Positions 9,914-19,704 of a stretch of 64,000 bases of DNA are shown piece after piece. The notes beneath the pieces are model-generated. The model saw only the letters and a list, made by a program, of their open reading frames with translations. It did not search any database and had not been told where the DNA came from. The DNA comes from Litorivicinus sp. (lineage in GTDB: Bacteria > Pseudomonadota > Gammaproteobacteria > Pseudomonadales > Litorivicinaceae): assembly GCA_018401755.1 (NCBI GenBank), contig JAGYKJ010000003.1, forward strand, positions 16,599-80,598, read 5' to 3'. The translations under genes and the position numbers were made by a program. How positions within the stretch are numbered: the first letter of the stretch is position 1; each line of letters begins with the position of its first letter.

Positions 9914-10188
9914 CAGCAAGGCTCACCAAAGCCGGAGTCAAACAAATCGGTGAGGACGGGTGCAGCCGTGTCAGCATCTGGACCCTCAAGATGCAGCACA
10001 AGTGCGCTGCCTTGACCTGCGGCCAGCATCAGCAGTTGCATGATACTTTTCGCATCGACTCGACGCCCAGTGGTGGGGTCTTCAAGCTGGATATCGCTCT
10101 CGAATGTACTCGCCTCGCGGGCAAGCAGATTTGCAGCACGTGCGTGCAGTCCAAGCAGATTTCGGACGGTGACTGGGTGTGCAGTCAT
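9913..10188 (-). CDS. ptsO: NPr, phosphocarrier protein of the nitrogen PTS
   Basis: 91 aa HPr-fold protein. His15 in NLLGLHARAA is the phospho-acceptor, and the AKSIMQLLMLAA segment carries the conserved Ser48 region. Its place after rpoN-hpf-ptsN-rapZ identifies it as NPr of the PTS-Ntr relay (PtsP to NPr to PtsN) rather than sugar-transport HPr. The start shares ATGA with the rapZ stop and the stop shares one base with mgtE. PtsP is not in the window. Confidence 0.94.
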   Translation of the reverse strand: MTAHPVTVRNLLGLHARAANLLAREASTFESDIQLEDPTTGRRVDAKSIMQLLMLAAGQGSALVLHLEGPDADTAAPVLTDLFDSGFGEPC

Positions 10189-11060
10189 TGGGTAGATACC
10201 TGTTCGCGCGCGAGCTCACGGTGCACGACCTCACAGGTGGCGGGCAAATCTGACAGTGCTTTGGCGACCTGTTCGGCCAAATACACACTGCGATGCCGTC
10301 CACCAGTACAACCAATCCCCACGGTGAAATACTGTCGTCCAGCGCGCGCATGTTGAGGCAACCAATACCGAATATGCGTCACAATCTCTGCCAGCAAATA
10401 TTGCGTAATTTCAGAGGCCTGGAGGTAATCGGCGATGCCATCATCTCGCCCCGTCAGAGATCGGAGGGTTGGCTCCCAGTGCGGGTTTGGCAATGCGCGT
10501 GCATCGAAAATGGTATCCACGTCCAGAGGAATTCCATGTTTAAACCCGAACGATTCGATCTTTAAAAATACATCTGTCGTGGACGTCGTCCCCAAGTGGC
10601 GCCGCATGGTTTCGCGGAGCGCATGGATCGATAATTGCGACGAATCAATCGTAATGGTGGCGAGGGCCGCAATGGGTGCAAGACGCTGGCTTTCTTCTGT
10701 TAGCGCTTTTGATAGATGCGCTCGATCTGCGCCAGAGGATAATGGATGGCGACGACGCGTTTCCGTATACCGCCTGACCAGTACATCGTCGTGGGCATCG
10801 ATATAGACCACTTGGATATCATCACACTGCCGCTTTAGCGCAGACATCATGCTGGGCATCTCAGTCAACTGGCCGAGCGTACGAATATCAATTGATACGG
10901 CTAAGCCACGCCCCACAGTGAGTCGAGAGACTGTATCGACAGCCTCAGTTAAGAGCGCCATTGGGAGATTATCAATACAGTAGTAGTTCAGATCCTCGAG
11001 CGTACCCAAGGCAGACGATTTGCCTGCACCGGAACGCCCTGTGACCACGACTACGCGCAT
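10185..11060 (-). CDS. rapZ: RapZ, RNase adapter and nucleotide-binding protein
   Basis: 291 aa. A Walker A loop GRSGAGKS sits at residues 8-15. The C-terminal half carries the sensor/RNA-binding block, with FTVGIGCTGGRHRSV near residue 245. In enterobacteria RapZ delivers the GlmZ sRNA to RNase E and controls glucosamine-6-phosphate synthesis; in other groups the role is less clear. It overlaps ptsN at TAATG and npr at ATGA, keeping the conserved rpoN-hpf-ptsN-rapZ-npr order. Confidence 0.96.
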   Translation of the reverse strand: MRVVVVTGRSGAGKSSALGTLEDLNYYCIDNLPMALLTEAVDTVSRLTVGRGLAVSIDIRTLGQLTEMPSMMSALKRQCDDIQVVYIDAHDDVLVRRYTETRRRHPLSSGADRAHLSKALTEESQRLAPIAALATITIDSSQLSIHALRETMRRHLGTTSTTDVFLKIESFGFKHGIPLDVDTIFDARALPNPHWEPTLRSLTGRDDGIADYLQASEITQYLLAEIVTHIRYWLPQHARAGRQYFTVGIGCTGGRHRSVYLAEQVAKALSDLPATCEVVHRELAREQVSTQ

Positions 11061-11530
11061 TAGCCACGCTCTTTCGAAAACATTGCGTGGGCCGTTTCAA
11101 AGAGTTCGTCGGTATTGGTCGCGAGCTGAAGTTGATGTCTAAAGTGATCATCCGAGAAGCAGTCCGCGAGGTGCGCCAGCAGATTTAAATGCACCTGATT
11201 CGTGGTCTGTGGAACGAGCAGAATAAAAATTAATTCAACCGGTTGGTTGTCGATCGCATCAAAATCTACACCCTGATTGAGCTGGATCAGATACCCCATC
11301 GCATCTGTTTGAGCCATGTCCTGCAAGCGGCAGTGCGGGATTGCGACGCCATATCCGATGCCAGTCGAACCGAGGCGTTCGCGATCAATTAAGCCTTGAT
11401 ACACCGTTGATGCATCAAGCCCACTTTCGGCCGCAATAAATTCTGAGGCCAGCTCAAGAATGCGCTTTTTGCTGCCACCTTCTAAGTTTGCCGCGACGCG
11501 CGCTGGCGTGATGATGTCTATCAGTTGCAT
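11060..11530 (-). CDS. ptsN: PtsN, EIIA component of the nitrogen PTS
   Basis: 156 aa EIIA(Ntr). The phosphorylated histidine is H66 in GYGVAIPHCRLQ. PtsN is the output protein of the PTS-Ntr relay, affecting potassium and nitrogen homeostasis. It starts with ATG at 11530, 65 bases after the hpf stop; that gap has no clear promoter. It overlaps rapZ by one base (TAATG). Confidence 0.96.
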   Translation of the reverse strand: MQLIDIITPARVAANLEGGSKKRILELASEFIAAESGLDASTVYQGLIDRERLGSTGIGYGVAIPHCRLQDMAQTDAMGYLIQLNQGVDFDAIDNQPVELIFILLVPQTTNQVHLNLLAHLADCFSDDHFRHQLQLATNTDELFETAHAMFSKERG

Positions 11531-11595
11531 GGGTCATCTATCTAAATGAATGTCATCAGGGTGACGCTTGCCACCCTGCGCAGTGTAGGTCGAGA

Positions 11596-11895
11596 TCAGT
11601 TACCGTGCATTCGCGAGATCACTTTTTCTCGATGTTTGACGAGTTGCCGATCCAATTTATCGGCCAAGGCATCAATTGCCGCATACATATCATCGTGCTC
11701 AGATGATGCGTGCACATCTGCCCCCGCAACATGCACGTTACCTTCCGCGATTTGGCGTTGTTTTTCGACGGTTAGAATGATCTCTGCTTTGGTAATGTGT
11801 TCCGCGTGCCGTTCGATCCGTTCTAACTTCTCGTGCACGTAGCTTTTGAGCGCTTCTGTGACATCCAGTTGGTGACCACTGATGCTGATTTGCAT
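11596..11895 (-). CDS. hpf: Ribosome hibernation promoting factor, short form
   Basis: 99 aa in the preferred form. It resembles the short HPF of gammaproteobacteria (MQISISGHQLDVTEALKSYV), which binds 70S ribosomes in stationary phase and helps form 100S dimers. It lacks the C-terminal dimerisation domain of long HPF. Two in-frame ATGs are present, at 11901 and 11895. The ribosome-binding sequence AAGGAG is only 2 bases from the first but 8 from the second, so 11895 is chosen. It is preceded by a stem-loop at 11921-11942. Confidence 0.94.
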   Translation of the reverse strand: MQISISGHQLDVTEALKSYVHEKLERIERHAEHITKAEIILTVEKQRQIAEGNVHVAGADVHASSEHDDMYAAIDALADKLDRQLVKHREKVISRMHGN

Positions 11896-11920
11896 ACCCA
11901 TTGCTCCTTGTTCTGGTTGC

Positions 11921-11942
11921 GTCTGAGGACGGATCCCCAGAC
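11921..11942 (-). other. Stem-loop in the rpoN-hpf intergenic leader
   Basis: A 9-bp stem (one G-U pair) with loop TCCG lies between the rpoN stop and the hpf ribosome-binding site. No T-run follows it in the direction of transcription, so it is not a clear terminator. It could be an mRNA processing or stabilising hairpin separating rpoN from hpf expression. Seen directly as an inverted repeat; the role is inferred. Confidence 0.4.
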
Positions 11943-11977
11943 CTCAACTATGCGCTTTTTGGAGGCCGACCGGAAGA

Positions 11978-13402
11978 CTAGACGAGCTGTTTTCGCTCGC
12001 TGGATCCGCTGATTCCCAGCATTTCTCGGTACTTTGCAACTGTTCGTCGAGCCACGTGAAAACTACGCTCTGCCAGCAAGGCGGAGAGTTTGGCATCCGA
12101 CAGTGGCTTTCGAGGATCTTCGGCGCCAATCAATGCCTCGAGGTGCGCCTTGATGGCCGTTGAGGAGGCTTCGCCACCGTCATCAGTCCCGACATGGCTT
12201 GAGAAGAAATACTTGAGCTCCAGTGTGCCCCGTGGCGTATGCATATATTTCTGGGTGGTCACGCGCGAAATGGTGGATTCATGCATGTCGACCTTTTTAG
12301 CGATGTCCGCAAGAATCATCGGTTTCATTGCCAAAGGACCCAGTTCAAAAAAGCCAGTTTGGGCTTCCACGATGCAGGTCCCAACTTTGAGCAATGTCTC
12401 CGCACGGCTTCTCAGACTTTTCACAAACCAACGCGCTTCTTGCAGTTGCGTTTTTAGATACTGCCCGGTCTCGGACTGATCGCCACTGCGCACCAAGTTT
12501 GCGTAGGCATCATTAATGGATACCCGCGGCATGGCATCCGGGTTTAATTCGACCATCCAACCCTCTTCAGTGCGCCGGACAATGAGATCAGGAATGACAT
12601 ATTCGGAGTCTTCGGAGCCAATATGTGAACCGGGCTTTGGATCGAGTGAGCGAATCAAGGCCAGCGCTGAATCCAGAGCATCATCATCGCACTTCAGTAC
12701 ACGTTTCAGGCCAATTCGGTCCCGTTTGCCGAGAATATCGATGTAATCGCGAATAATGGTGTGTGGCAAGGTGACATCACCACCGAGTTGTTGGATTTGC
12801 TCAAGCTGGATTAAGAGCGTTTCTTGAAGGGTCCAGCACGCCACGCCGACCGGGTCAAGTCGCTGGATCTGATGCAGGACACAGAGAATCTCGTCGTCTT
12901 CGATATCAGGGAGGTCATCTGCAAGTGACTCGTGGATTTCATCGAGCTGCGCTTCCAGGAAGCCATCCTCATTCAAAGAATCCACCAACACAACGGCAAT
13001 TAATTGATCCCGCTCGGTCAGAGGCATGAGGTTTAACTGCCACAGCAGATGGTCGGCGAGAGTTGTTGTGACCGCAGTTCTGCTTTCAAAACTTTCCATT
13101 TCCTCATCGGACGCCGTCCGCGTCATCGGCCGGACACTGTCGAGGTGGTCAGTATCTGACCACTGTGTCTCAACGGCCACTTCAATGGCGTCGTAGTCCA
13201 TGTCGTTGACCGTTTCGGTCACTTCCGGTTCAGCGTAATGTGCGAGTTCTTCTTCCCGCTCAAGGAGTGGATTTTCTTCCAGAGTCCGCTCGATTTCTTC
13301 GTGAAGATCGAGGGTCGACATCTGCAACAACTTGATGGCTTGCTGCAGTTGCGGGGTCATGGTCAGACTTTGACCAATACGGAGCTGTAAACTCTGTTTC
13401 AT
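11978..13402 (-). CDS. rpoN: RNA polymerase sigma-54 factor
   Basis: 474 aa sigma-54. The N-terminal glutamine-rich region I ([24 protein letters not shown]) contacts enhancer-binding ATPases. The acidic region II follows, then the core-binding domain, the HTH ([19 protein letters not shown]) and the C-terminal RpoN box ([14 protein letters not shown]), which reads the -24 element. It starts at the ATGA junction with lptB and lies in the standard lptB-rpoN-hpf-ptsN order. Confidence 0.98.
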   Translation of the reverse strand: MKQSLQLRIGQSLTMTPQLQQAIKLLQMSTLDLHEEIERTLEENPLLEREEELAHYAEPEVTETVNDMDYDAIEVAVETQWSDTDHLDSVRPMTRTASDEEMESFESRTAVTTTLADHLLWQLNLMPLTERDQLIAVVLVDSLNEDGFLEAQLDEIHESLADDLPDIEDDEILCVLHQIQRLDPVGVACWTLQETLLIQLEQIQQLGGDVTLPHTIIRDYIDILGKRDRIGLKRVLKCDDDALDSALALIRSLDPKPGSHIGSEDSEYVIPDLIVRRTEEGWMVELNPDAMPRVSINDAYANLVRSGDQSETGQYLKTQLQEARWFVKSLRSRAETLLKVGTCIVEAQTGFFELGPLAMKPMILADIAKKVDMHESTISRVTTQKYMHTPRGTLELKYFFSSHVGTDDGGEASSTAIKAHLEALIGAEDPRKPLSDAKLSALLAERSFHVARRTVAKYREMLGISGSSERKQLV

Positions 13403-14136
13403 GAAGGCAATGTCATCGTAAATTGTTCGCCTAAATAGGTGGCGCGTACATCCGGATTGACCAATAAACTGGCTGGGCTACCCTCCGCCAACACACGGCC
13501 TTGGTTGACGATATACCCCCGCTGGCAAATTCCCAAGGTTTCCCGCACGTTATGATCAGTGATCAAGACACCAATGTCTCGTCGTGCAAGGTCGCGGATG
13601 ATCTCTTGGATCTCGTTGACAGAAATGGGATCGACTCCGGCAAAGGGCTCATCAAGTAACATAAATTGGGGGTTAGAGCACAGTGCCCGGGCGATTTCGA
13701 CGCGACGCCGCTCGCCACCTGAGAGCGCCATCCCAAGTGTATCGGAGAGGTGTCCCAACCCAAATTCGTCCAGTAATCGTTCGCGTTCTTTGGATCGACT
13801 CTCGCGATTCAAGTCAGACCGAAGCTCCAAAATCGCCATCAGATTGTCGGCAACCGAGAGTTTTCGAAACACCGATGCTTCTTGCGGCAGATACCCAAGT
13901 CCGGCGCGTGCACGGGTATGCATCGGCGCCTGACTCAGGTCTTTGTCGCCAAGTCGAATCTGTCCAGAATCAGCTGTGACCAGCCCCACAATCATATAAA
14001 AACTCGTGGTTTTTCCGGCTCCGTTGGGCCCGAGAAGTCCAACAATCTCGCCCGCATCGACATGCAAGCTGAGGTCTGTCACAACCGACCGACCTCGATA
14101 GCTTTTTGCCAGATGATGCGCGCTGAGTCGGGTCAT
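13399..14136 (-). CDS. lptB: LptB, ATPase of the LPS transport complex
   Basis: 245 aa ABC ATPase. Walker [10 protein letters not shown] is at residues 36-44, the signature is [15 protein letters not shown] and Walker B is [11 protein letters not shown], followed by the H-loop in [11 protein letters not shown]. LptB powers extraction of LPS by LptFG and its transfer through LptC-LptA to LptD. It overlaps lptA and rpoN by 4 bases on either side. Confidence 0.98.
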   Translation of the reverse strand: MTRLSAHHLAKSYRGRSVVTDLSLHVDAGEIVGLLGPNGAGKTTSFYMIVGLVTADSGQIRLGDKDLSQAPMHTRARAGLGYLPQEASVFRKLSVADNLMAILELRSDLNRESRSKERERLLDEFGLGHLSDTLGMALSGGERRRVEIARALCSNPQFMLLDEPFAGVDPISVNEIQEIIRDLARRDIGVLITDHNVRETLGICQRGYIVNQGRVLAEGSPASLLVNPDVRATYLGEQFTMTLPS

Positions 14137-14627
14137 TGCTGCACAGGTTTCGGTGCAAAGATCATTTGGACTCGACGCTCACGGGTTCCTGACCCAGTGA
14201 CCTCCCCGGTATCGGTGTGATAGCGAATGTCGGGTCCCTGAAACGCAGAGCCATCCAGCTCGATTTTGGCAGCACCACTAAGCCGGACTGTGGCCGTCGA
14301 GAGGTCATAGTCAATGGTATTGGCCAGCCCACGGACTGGCTCGCTATCGTTGGCCCGTCGCTTTGATTGGAAGCGGGCAGGCTGCCCTTTCGCCTGCATG
14401 CGACTGACGGCGCCGTCGGCATCAAGCGCAATGTCGAGTTGATCGGCTTGGAGCTGAAACGACCCTTGGCGCACGTCGACCGACCCGGTGTAGGTTGCCG
14501 CATTGGCTTGTTCGTTAATCACGGCTTGATCTGCGTTAATTTCAATCGCCTGTTGACGGTCGTCGGGAAGCGCCCAAGCAGGCATGACGAGTAGGCACCC
14601 GATTATTGTGCGGAGGAACTGGGCCAT
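14133..14627 (-). CDS. lptA: LptA, periplasmic LPS bridge protein
   Basis: 164 aa with an N-terminal signal peptide (about residues 1-20, ending near PAWA). The OstA/LptA beta-jellyroll follows, with [23 protein letters not shown] and the repeated strand pattern. LptA monomers form the bridge that carries LPS across the periplasm. Its start lies 25 bases inside lptC, and its stop shares ATGA with the lptB start. Confidence 0.95.
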   Translation of the reverse strand: MAQFLRTIIGCLLVMPAWALPDDRQQAIEINADQAVINEQANAATYTGSVDVRQGSFQLQADQLDIALDADGAVSRMQAKGQPARFQSKRRANDSEPVRGLANTIDYDLSTATVRLSGAAKIELDGSAFQGPDIRYHTDTGEVTGSGTRERRVQMIFAPKPVQQ

Positions 14628-15169
14628 CGTGTTGTTACCTTTTCTCCAAGTGTGAATGCATTTGATGTGAGATCCATCATCAACCGATCACCTCGACTGA
14701 CAGTATCGCCTTGCGTCAGTGTCACCGGTGTTGTGGATCTAATTTGATCCTTCGTTTGATCCCACAGCAGCGCTTCTCCAGTAATATGCCACGCCACTTG
14801 TCCAGGCGCAGTACGCTGAGCGATCACATCGCCGATGAGTTGCAGTTGAGTCCGGTCCGTGGAAAGTTGGCCTAACGCGCTGACCACTGTCCATTGTTGA
14901 GCGCCGCGATCAAGCCAAACTTTGGGTTCAGTGAGTCGGGCTTCAGCGCGGTCACCAAAATCGATCAACGTATCTGCTGTCAACGTTCGAATCAGGCGAC
15001 CGTCTGGGCCATAGTGTCGTTGCCGGACATTCTCCATAAATGCATCGGGGCGCTGTGCAGTGATGGCCTGAAGCTCTGCAGACAGGGGTGTTGATCGAGG
15101 GGAGATTGCGAGGCCGAGCGCGAGACTCAGAACTGCAAGCAGCGCAATCCCGAGCCGAGAAACACTCAT
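14603..15169 (-). CDS. lptC: LptC, inner-membrane LPS transport protein
   Basis: 188 aa with a single N-terminal membrane anchor (about residues 5-23). A periplasmic OstA-like domain follows, including MENVRQRHYGPDGRLIRTLTA. LptC passes LPS from LptB2FG to LptA. Position between kdsC and lptA supports the call. The start shares ATGA with the kdsC stop. Confidence 0.93.
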   Translation of the reverse strand: MSVSRLGIALLAVLSLALGLAISPRSTPLSAELQAITAQRPDAFMENVRQRHYGPDGRLIRTLTADTLIDFGDRAEARLTEPKVWLDRGAQQWTVVSALGQLSTDRTQLQLIGDVIAQRTAPGQVAWHITGEALLWDQTKDQIRSTTPVTLTQGDTVSRGDRLMMDLTSNAFTLGEKVTTRWPSSSAQ

Positions 15170-15678
15170 TTAGCAACGCTCCGATACAGGTCTGCTTCAT
15201 CAAATCCGCGAGCTTCGAGGAGGAATCGACACACCTCCCGAACCGCACCCTGACCACCCTGTCGCACAGTGACGAAGTGGGCTGCCTCAATGACAGCCGG
15301 GCAGGCGTTTGGCACTGAGGCAAAAAACCCTGCCAGCTGACCAGCAGCTAAGTCCGGCAGGTCGTCTCCCATGTAGCCACACTCGATGAGTGAAAGACTC
15401 AGAGCATCCGCGAGCTCTTCCAATGCTTGCCGTTTGTCATCACGACCGCTAATGATATGGGCAATCCCGAGCTCTGCGAAACGATGTTCCACCATGGCGG
15501 AGGTTCGTCCAGTAATAATTGCGACTGGGAGACCAGATGCTTGAAGCAACTTCAAGCCGAGACCATCGTGTGTATGGAAACACTTCAGAGCATCACCCTC
15601 TACGCCGTAATAAAGTCGACCATCTGTAAAGATGCCATCCACATCAAAGGCCATCAATCGGAGTGTTTGCGCGCTCAT
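15166..15678 (-). CDS. kdsC: 3-deoxy-D-manno-octulosonate 8-phosphate phosphatase
   Basis: 170 aa C0-type HAD phosphatase without a cap domain. Motif I is DVDGIFTDG (residues 11-19), motif II is IITGR, and the late GDDLPD aspartates complete the Mg2+ site. It removes phosphate from Kdo-8-phosphate to give Kdo for the LPS inner core. Overlaps of 4 bases on both sides link it to kdsD and lptC. Confidence 0.96.
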   Translation of the reverse strand: MSAQTLRLMAFDVDGIFTDGRLYYGVEGDALKCFHTHDGLGLKLLQASGLPVAIITGRTSAMVEHRFAELGIAHIISGRDDKRQALEELADALSLSLIECGYMGDDLPDLAAGQLAGFFASVPNACPAVIEAAHFVTVRQGGQGAVREVCRFLLEARGFDEADLYRSVAK

Positions 15679-16634
15679 ACGACGCCTGCTTGCAAAAGGT
15701 CTTGCATGTTCAGCACACCGATTGGCTGTCCCTTGGCCATGACGACAATGGCATTGATTCGGGTGTCCTGCATGATACGAACCGCCTCAGCGGCCAGCGC
15801 ACCGGATCGGATATGCGTCCCTCCCACAGTCATGACATCTTTGATTTGCACTGTCGCGAGGTCGACTCCGCGCTCGACTGCGCGTCGCAGATCGCCATCT
15901 GAAAAGACCCCAACACACCGCCCATCTTCTGACAGCACAGTGGTGAATCCGAGTCGTTTTGCAGTCATTTCCAACAGGGCGGTGGTCACGGGCGCATGTT
16001 CGGGAACAGCAGGAAGTGCCTCGCCGGCATGCATGATGTCATCGACCTTCAGCAGTAACTGTCGACCCAGCGCGCCGCCAGGATGAGAAAATGCAAAGTC
16101 TTCTCGAGAAAATCCTCGAGCCTCAAGCAGCGCAATCGCGAGTGCATCTCCCATCACCAGCGCTGCTGTGGTGCTTGAGGTTGGGGCAAGGTTCAATGGG
16201 CAGGCTTCTGTCTCCACGCGGACCAGAATGTGTTCATCAGCTTGCTGTGCCAGGATGGAATCAGGGTCTCCAGTCAAACTGATGAGGGGGATACCCAAGC
16301 GCTTGATCAGGGGCAGCAAGGTGACGATTTCAGCGCTGGTTCCAGAATTTGAGAGCGCGAGTACTACATCTGCTCGGGTGAGCATGCCAAGGTCACCATG
16401 ACTCGCCTCGGCAGGATGCATAAAGAACGCGGGTGTCCCTGTTGATGCCAACGTGGCCGCGATCTTGTGCCCAATATGCCCTGATTTCCCCATTCCTGTG
16501 ACGACGACCCGTCCGCTGCAGTCGAGGCAGAGCTGGCAGGCACGCGCAAAGCTCTCAGACAACTGTCCGCGGAGACTTGCAATGGCGTCGGCTTCGAGAC
16601 CGATGGTGCGTTCTGCGGACGACAAATAATTCAT
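15675..16634 (-). CDS. kdsD: Arabinose 5-phosphate isomerase
   Basis: 319 aa in the preferred form. An N-terminal SIS domain has VVVTGMGKSGHIGHKIAATL, the EASHGDLGM catalytic segment and SNSGTSAEI. Two C-terminal CBS domains end in QPIGVLNMQDLLQAG. It converts ribulose 5-phosphate to arabinose 5-phosphate, the first step of Kdo synthesis. The frame stays open 48 codons upstream, but that extension lies within yrbG; the ATG at 16634 gives the ATGA junction and matches family length. Confidence 0.97.
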   Translation of the reverse strand: MNYLSSAERTIGLEADAIASLRGQLSESFARACQLCLDCSGRVVVTGMGKSGHIGHKIAATLASTGTPAFFMHPAEASHGDLGMLTRADVVLALSNSGTSAEIVTLLPLIKRLGIPLISLTGDPDSILAQQADEHILVRVETEACPLNLAPTSSTTAALVMGDALAIALLEARGFSREDFAFSHPGGALGRQLLLKVDDIMHAGEALPAVPEHAPVTTALLEMTAKRLGFTTVLSEDGRCVGVFSDGDLRRAVERGVDLATVQIKDVMTVGGTHIRSGALAAEAVRIMQDTRINAIVVMAKGQPIGVLNMQDLLQAGVV

Positions 16635-17575
16635 GGTATCGGCACAATTGTTGCTGCGATATGGACAAGATAGCCGACGTACAACAGAAGAAAAAGAATT
16701 CCGTGTTGCCGTTTGAGGGTGCCCAAGGTCGCGTAACGGGCAAATAAGAACAGTAAGAGCGTCAGACCGAAGGTCCATGGCATGTCTCGACTGAGCACAT
16801 CCGGATCGATGGCGAAGGGGCTGATCACGGCCGCTAAGCCAATCACACCAAGCGAGTTGAAAATATTGGAGCCAATCACTGTACCAAGTGCCATATCAGT
16901 TTGACCGCGTCGTGCTGAGGCAATGCTGGCGGCTAGCTCTGGCAGGCTGGTTCCGACTGCAACAATCGTCAGCCCGATAATGAGTTCTGAAATGCCGAAG
17001 TACAGCGCAATTTCTATTGCCCCCCACACCAGGAGCTTGGAACTACTGAGAAGGACAATCAGACTGCCGATGGTCAGTGCGACTGCAGTTGGTAACCTGA
17101 GTTTGGGAATGTTGACGGTTTCACCGCTGGTCTTCTCATCTTTGATCAATCGATATAAGAGGATTGGCAGTAAAATCAGGAGCCCAATGCCTGCCACACG
17201 ATCAAAGCTGGGTCGTAACGTCAGCAGGGCAATGATGACGGCAACGGCAAGCAGGATTGGCAGATTGCGCACCACCAGTGGGCGGGGAACAAGCAATGGC
17301 CAAATAACTGCTGTTGCACCCAACACCAACGCAATGTTGGTGATGTTGGACCCCAGCGCATTCCCTAACGCAATACCCGGACTACCTTCGTAGGCGGCGA
17401 CCGCAGAAACCAACAGCTCAGGCGCCGACGTGCCGATGGCGACGATGGTCAGTCCGATCAGAAAGTGGCTCATGCCGAGTCGATCGGCGAGTGCAGATGC
17501 GCCATCCACAAATTTGTCAGCACTCACCACAGTGAGCGCGATGCCGACGATGGTGGCGACAATTGCGAGTAACAT
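16631..17575 (-). CDS. yrbG: Calcium/sodium antiporter, YrbG (CaCA) family
   Basis: 314 aa. It has about ten hydrophobic helices in two inverted halves, each with an alpha-repeat: GTSAPELLVSAVAAYEGSPG early and GTSLPELAASIASARRG late, both followed by ALGNALGSNI or TVIGSNIFN. These hold the ion-binding glutamates. An upstream ATG at 17602 exists, but AAAGGAG lies 5 bases before the ATG at 17575 and the protein then begins like E. coli YrbG. It heads the Kdo/Lpt operon and diverges from mlaF. Confidence 0.94.
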   Translation of the reverse strand: MLLAIVATIVGIALTVVSADKFVDGASALADRLGMSHFLIGLTIVAIGTSAPELLVSAVAAYEGSPGIALGNALGSNITNIALVLGATAVIWPLLVPRPLVVRNLPILLAVAVIIALLTLRPSFDRVAGIGLLILLPILLYRLIKDEKTSGETVNIPKLRLPTAVALTIGSLIVLLSSSKLLVWGAIEIALYFGISELIIGLTIVAVGTSLPELAASIASARRGQTDMALGTVIGSNIFNSLGVIGLAAVISPFAIDPDVLSRDMPWTFGLTLLLFLFARYATLGTLKRQHGILFLLLYVGYLVHIAATIVPIP

Positions 17576-17624
17576 AGAGGCTCCTTTACCGATGCCGCGC
17601 ATTAAACATGTGTTTCTCTGAGTC

Positions 17625-17633
17625 TGCTACAAT
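17625..17633 (+). promoter_or_regulatory. Extended -10 promoter for the mla operon
   Basis: TGCTACAAT fits an extended -10 (TGn plus TACAAT), 27 bases before the mlaF ATG, in the 85-bp divergent gap between yrbG and mlaF. No good -35 is seen at the right distance, as expected for extended -10 promoters. Inferred from sequence only. Confidence 0.5.
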
Positions 17634-17660
17634 TCTGGGGAATTCAACCCACAGGAATAG

Positions 17661-18464
17661 ATGGTGTCAGAAACCCAGGATGCGCTCGTTGAGATCGATG
17701 CGCTGACATTTCAGCGCGATGATCGGCTCATTTATGACGGCATGACGGGGTCGATCCCGCGCGGCCGAATTACAGCTGTCGTGGGTCCGAGTGGAACTGG
17801 CAAAACAACTTTACTGCGGTTAATCGGAGGCCAACTCAAACCGACCCGTGGCGAAGTGCGTTATGCCGGTGAGGCTGTCCATCGGCTGAGTCGTGATGCG
17901 CTGTTTCGACTGCGTGCGCGAATGGGTATGTTGTTTCAAAGTGGCGCCCTATTTACTGAGTTATCAGTCTTTGAAAATGTGGCCTTTCCATTGCGTGTGC
18001 ACACCGATCTCGACGAGGAACTGATCCGTTTTGTGGTGCTCATGAAGCTTGAGGCGGTTGGTCTTCGTGGCGCAGCTGAGCTGATGCCGCAAGCGCTTTC
18101 CGGGGGGATGCAGCGCCGTGTTGCCCTCGCGCGCGCGATCGCTCTGGATCCAGAGATGATCATGTATGACGAGCCCTTTGTCGGTCAGGACCCCATTGGT
18201 CTTGGAATGTTGCTGTCGTTGATTAAAGAGCTGAATCAAGCGCTGGGGTTGACCTCAATTGTGGTCTCCCACGATTTAAAGGAAACCCTATCGATTGCGG
18301 ATCATGTCTTTATGATCGCCAATCAGCGATTGGCTTTTGTTGGTTCGCCAGCGGCAATGGAAGCCTCAGATGACCCTCTGGTGCAGCAGTTTTTGTCGGG
18401 CGGGCGGGATGGTCCGGTGGCATTTCATTACCCCGGACCCCGGTTTCAGGATCAGATTCGATGA
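17661..18464 (+). CDS. mlaF: MlaF, ATPase of the phospholipid transport complex
   Basis: 267 aa ABC ATPase. Walker [10 protein letters not shown] is at residues 42-50, the signature is [15 protein letters not shown], and Walker B ([13 protein letters not shown]) is of the MlaF type. With MlaE, MlaD and MlaB it forms the inner-membrane complex that moves phospholipid to or from the outer membrane via MlaC. AGGA lies 5 bases before the ATG. It overlaps mlaE by ATGA. Confidence 0.96.
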   Translation: MVSETQDALVEIDALTFQRDDRLIYDGMTGSIPRGRITAVVGPSGTGKTTLLRLIGGQLKPTRGEVRYAGEAVHRLSRDALFRLRARMGMLFQSGALFTELSVFENVAFPLRVHTDLDEELIRFVVLMKLEAVGLRGAAELMPQALSGGMQRRVALARAIALDPEMIMYDEPFVGQDPIGLGMLLSLIKELNQALGLTSIVVSHDLKETLSIADHVFMIANQRLAFVGSPAAMEASDDPLVQQFLSGGRDGPVAFHYPGPRFQDQIR

Positions 18465-19243
18465 TGGATTGGGTCGCTCGGTTAGGGCGAGGTAGCTTAG
18501 ATCGTATTGCCGTTTTAGGTCGTGCCACGGTGATGCTGGCTCAGGCCATCTTCGGGCGGTCTCAGGTCGGCGTCTCGTGGCGGCTGACCTTGGCACAGGT
18601 GCACGCAGTTGGTGTGTTATCGCTCAGTATTATTCTGGTCAGTGGGCTTTTTATTGGCATGGTTCTGGCCCTGCAGGGCTATACCATTCTGGTGGATTAT
18701 GGGTCCGAGCAGGCATTGGGGCAGATGGTGGCATTGAGTCTCGCGCGCGAGCTTGGGCCGGTTGTCACCGCCTTGTTATTTGCCGGTCGCGCAGGATCTG
18801 CATTGACAGCAGAGATCGGTTTAATGAAAGCGACGGAGCAGCTTGCCAGTCTCGAAATGATTGGCGTTGATCCACTACGACGTGTGATCGCACCCCGGTT
18901 TTGGGCGGGCTGCATCAGTCTGCCGATTTTGAGCATTATCTTTGTGGCCATCGGTTGCTTAGGTGGTGCATTGGTTGGCATTGTGTGGTTGGGTGTCGAT
19001 GCTGGCTCATTTTGGGCAAATATGCAGTCAGCAACGGATTTTGGCGCCGATATTATGAATGGTGTCATTAAGAGTATCGTGTTTGGCGTCGTGGTGACTT
19101 GGATCGCAGTGTTTCAAGGGTATGATCTTGAACCAACCGCGGCAGGGATCGCCCGCGCCACCACAAAGACCGTCGTTTATGCATCTTTAGCGGTTTTGGG
19201 GCTCGACTTTTTCCTCACCGCCGTCATGTTTGGGGAGTTATGA
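18461..19243 (+). CDS. mlaE: MlaE, permease of the phospholipid transport complex
   Basis: 260 aa with about five to six membrane helices. It has the MlaE/YrbE block [20 protein letters not shown] and [20 protein letters not shown]. Two in-frame ATGs (18461 and 18464) are possible; the first gives the ATGA overlap with mlaF. It is the lipid-handling permease between MlaF and MlaD. Confidence 0.96.
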   Translation: MMDWVARLGRGSLDRIAVLGRATVMLAQAIFGRSQVGVSWRLTLAQVHAVGVLSLSIILVSGLFIGMVLALQGYTILVDYGSEQALGQMVALSLARELGPVVTALLFAGRAGSALTAEIGLMKATEQLASLEMIGVDPLRRVIAPRFWAGCISLPILSIIFVAIGCLGGALVGIVWLGVDAGSFWANMQSATDFGADIMNGVIKSIVFGVVVTWIAVFQGYDLEPTAAGIARATTKTVVYASLAVLGLDFFLTAVMFGEL

Positions 19244-19244
19244 G

Positions 19245-19703
19245 GTGTATCACCGAAGTTTGGAATTAACGGTTGGGGTATTTGTGCTGCTTGGTGCGCT
19301 TGCATTGGGCTTTCTCGCCCTCGAAGTGAGTGGTCTTGCGCCTCAGCAGGCTGATGGGTCCTATCGGGTCAGTGCACGATTTGAAAATATTGCGGGGTTA
19401 ACGGCTCGAGCAAAAGTTAGCGCGGCTGGTGTGACAGTGGGCCGCGTGGTTGGGATTCGGTATGATTCGGGAACAGCAGCTGCGTTCGTCGACTTGGAAA
19501 TCAGTGACCGCTATCGGGATTTCTCAAAGGACACCACCGCGGCCATTTTGACAGCAGGTCTTTTGGGGGAGAAATACATCGGATTGTCGACGGGTGGTGA
19601 TCCTGATCCCCTGAGCGATGGTGATGTCATCTTTGATACGCAGTCTGCGGTGGTGCTTGAAGAACTGATCGGGAAGTTTTTATTAAATATGAGTGCGAAT
19701 TGA
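19245..19703 (+). CDS. mlaD: MlaD, MCE-domain lipid-binding subunit
   Basis: 152 aa in the preferred form. One N-terminal membrane anchor (about residues 5-27) is followed by an MCE domain with ARFENIAGLTARAKVSAAGV and the LTAGLLGEKYIGLS block. MlaD forms a hexameric ring on MlaFE that channels lipid to MlaC. The GTG at 19245 is chosen: GGGGAG lies 7 bases upstream, whereas a TTG at 19230 would sit inside mlaE with no such signal. The protein is somewhat short at its C-terminus compared with E. coli (183 aa). Confidence 0.93.
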   Translation: MYHRSLELTVGVFVLLGALALGFLALEVSGLAPQQADGSYRVSARFENIAGLTARAKVSAAGVTVGRVVGIRYDSGTAAAFVDLEISDRYRDFSKDTTAAILTAGLLGEKYIGLSTGGDPDPLSDGDVIFDTQSAVVLEELIGKFLLNMSAN

Positions 19704-19704
19704 G

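Noticed and set aside
11557..11578. CAGGGTG/CACCCTG hairpin between ptsN and hpf as a terminator
   Set aside because: There is no T-run on either side and the genes around it form a conserved operon; it is too short to claim.
16635..16778. 48-codon N-terminal extension of kdsD
   Set aside because: It lies within yrbG, lacks SIS-domain similarity, and the ATG at 16634 gives the standard ATGA junction and length.
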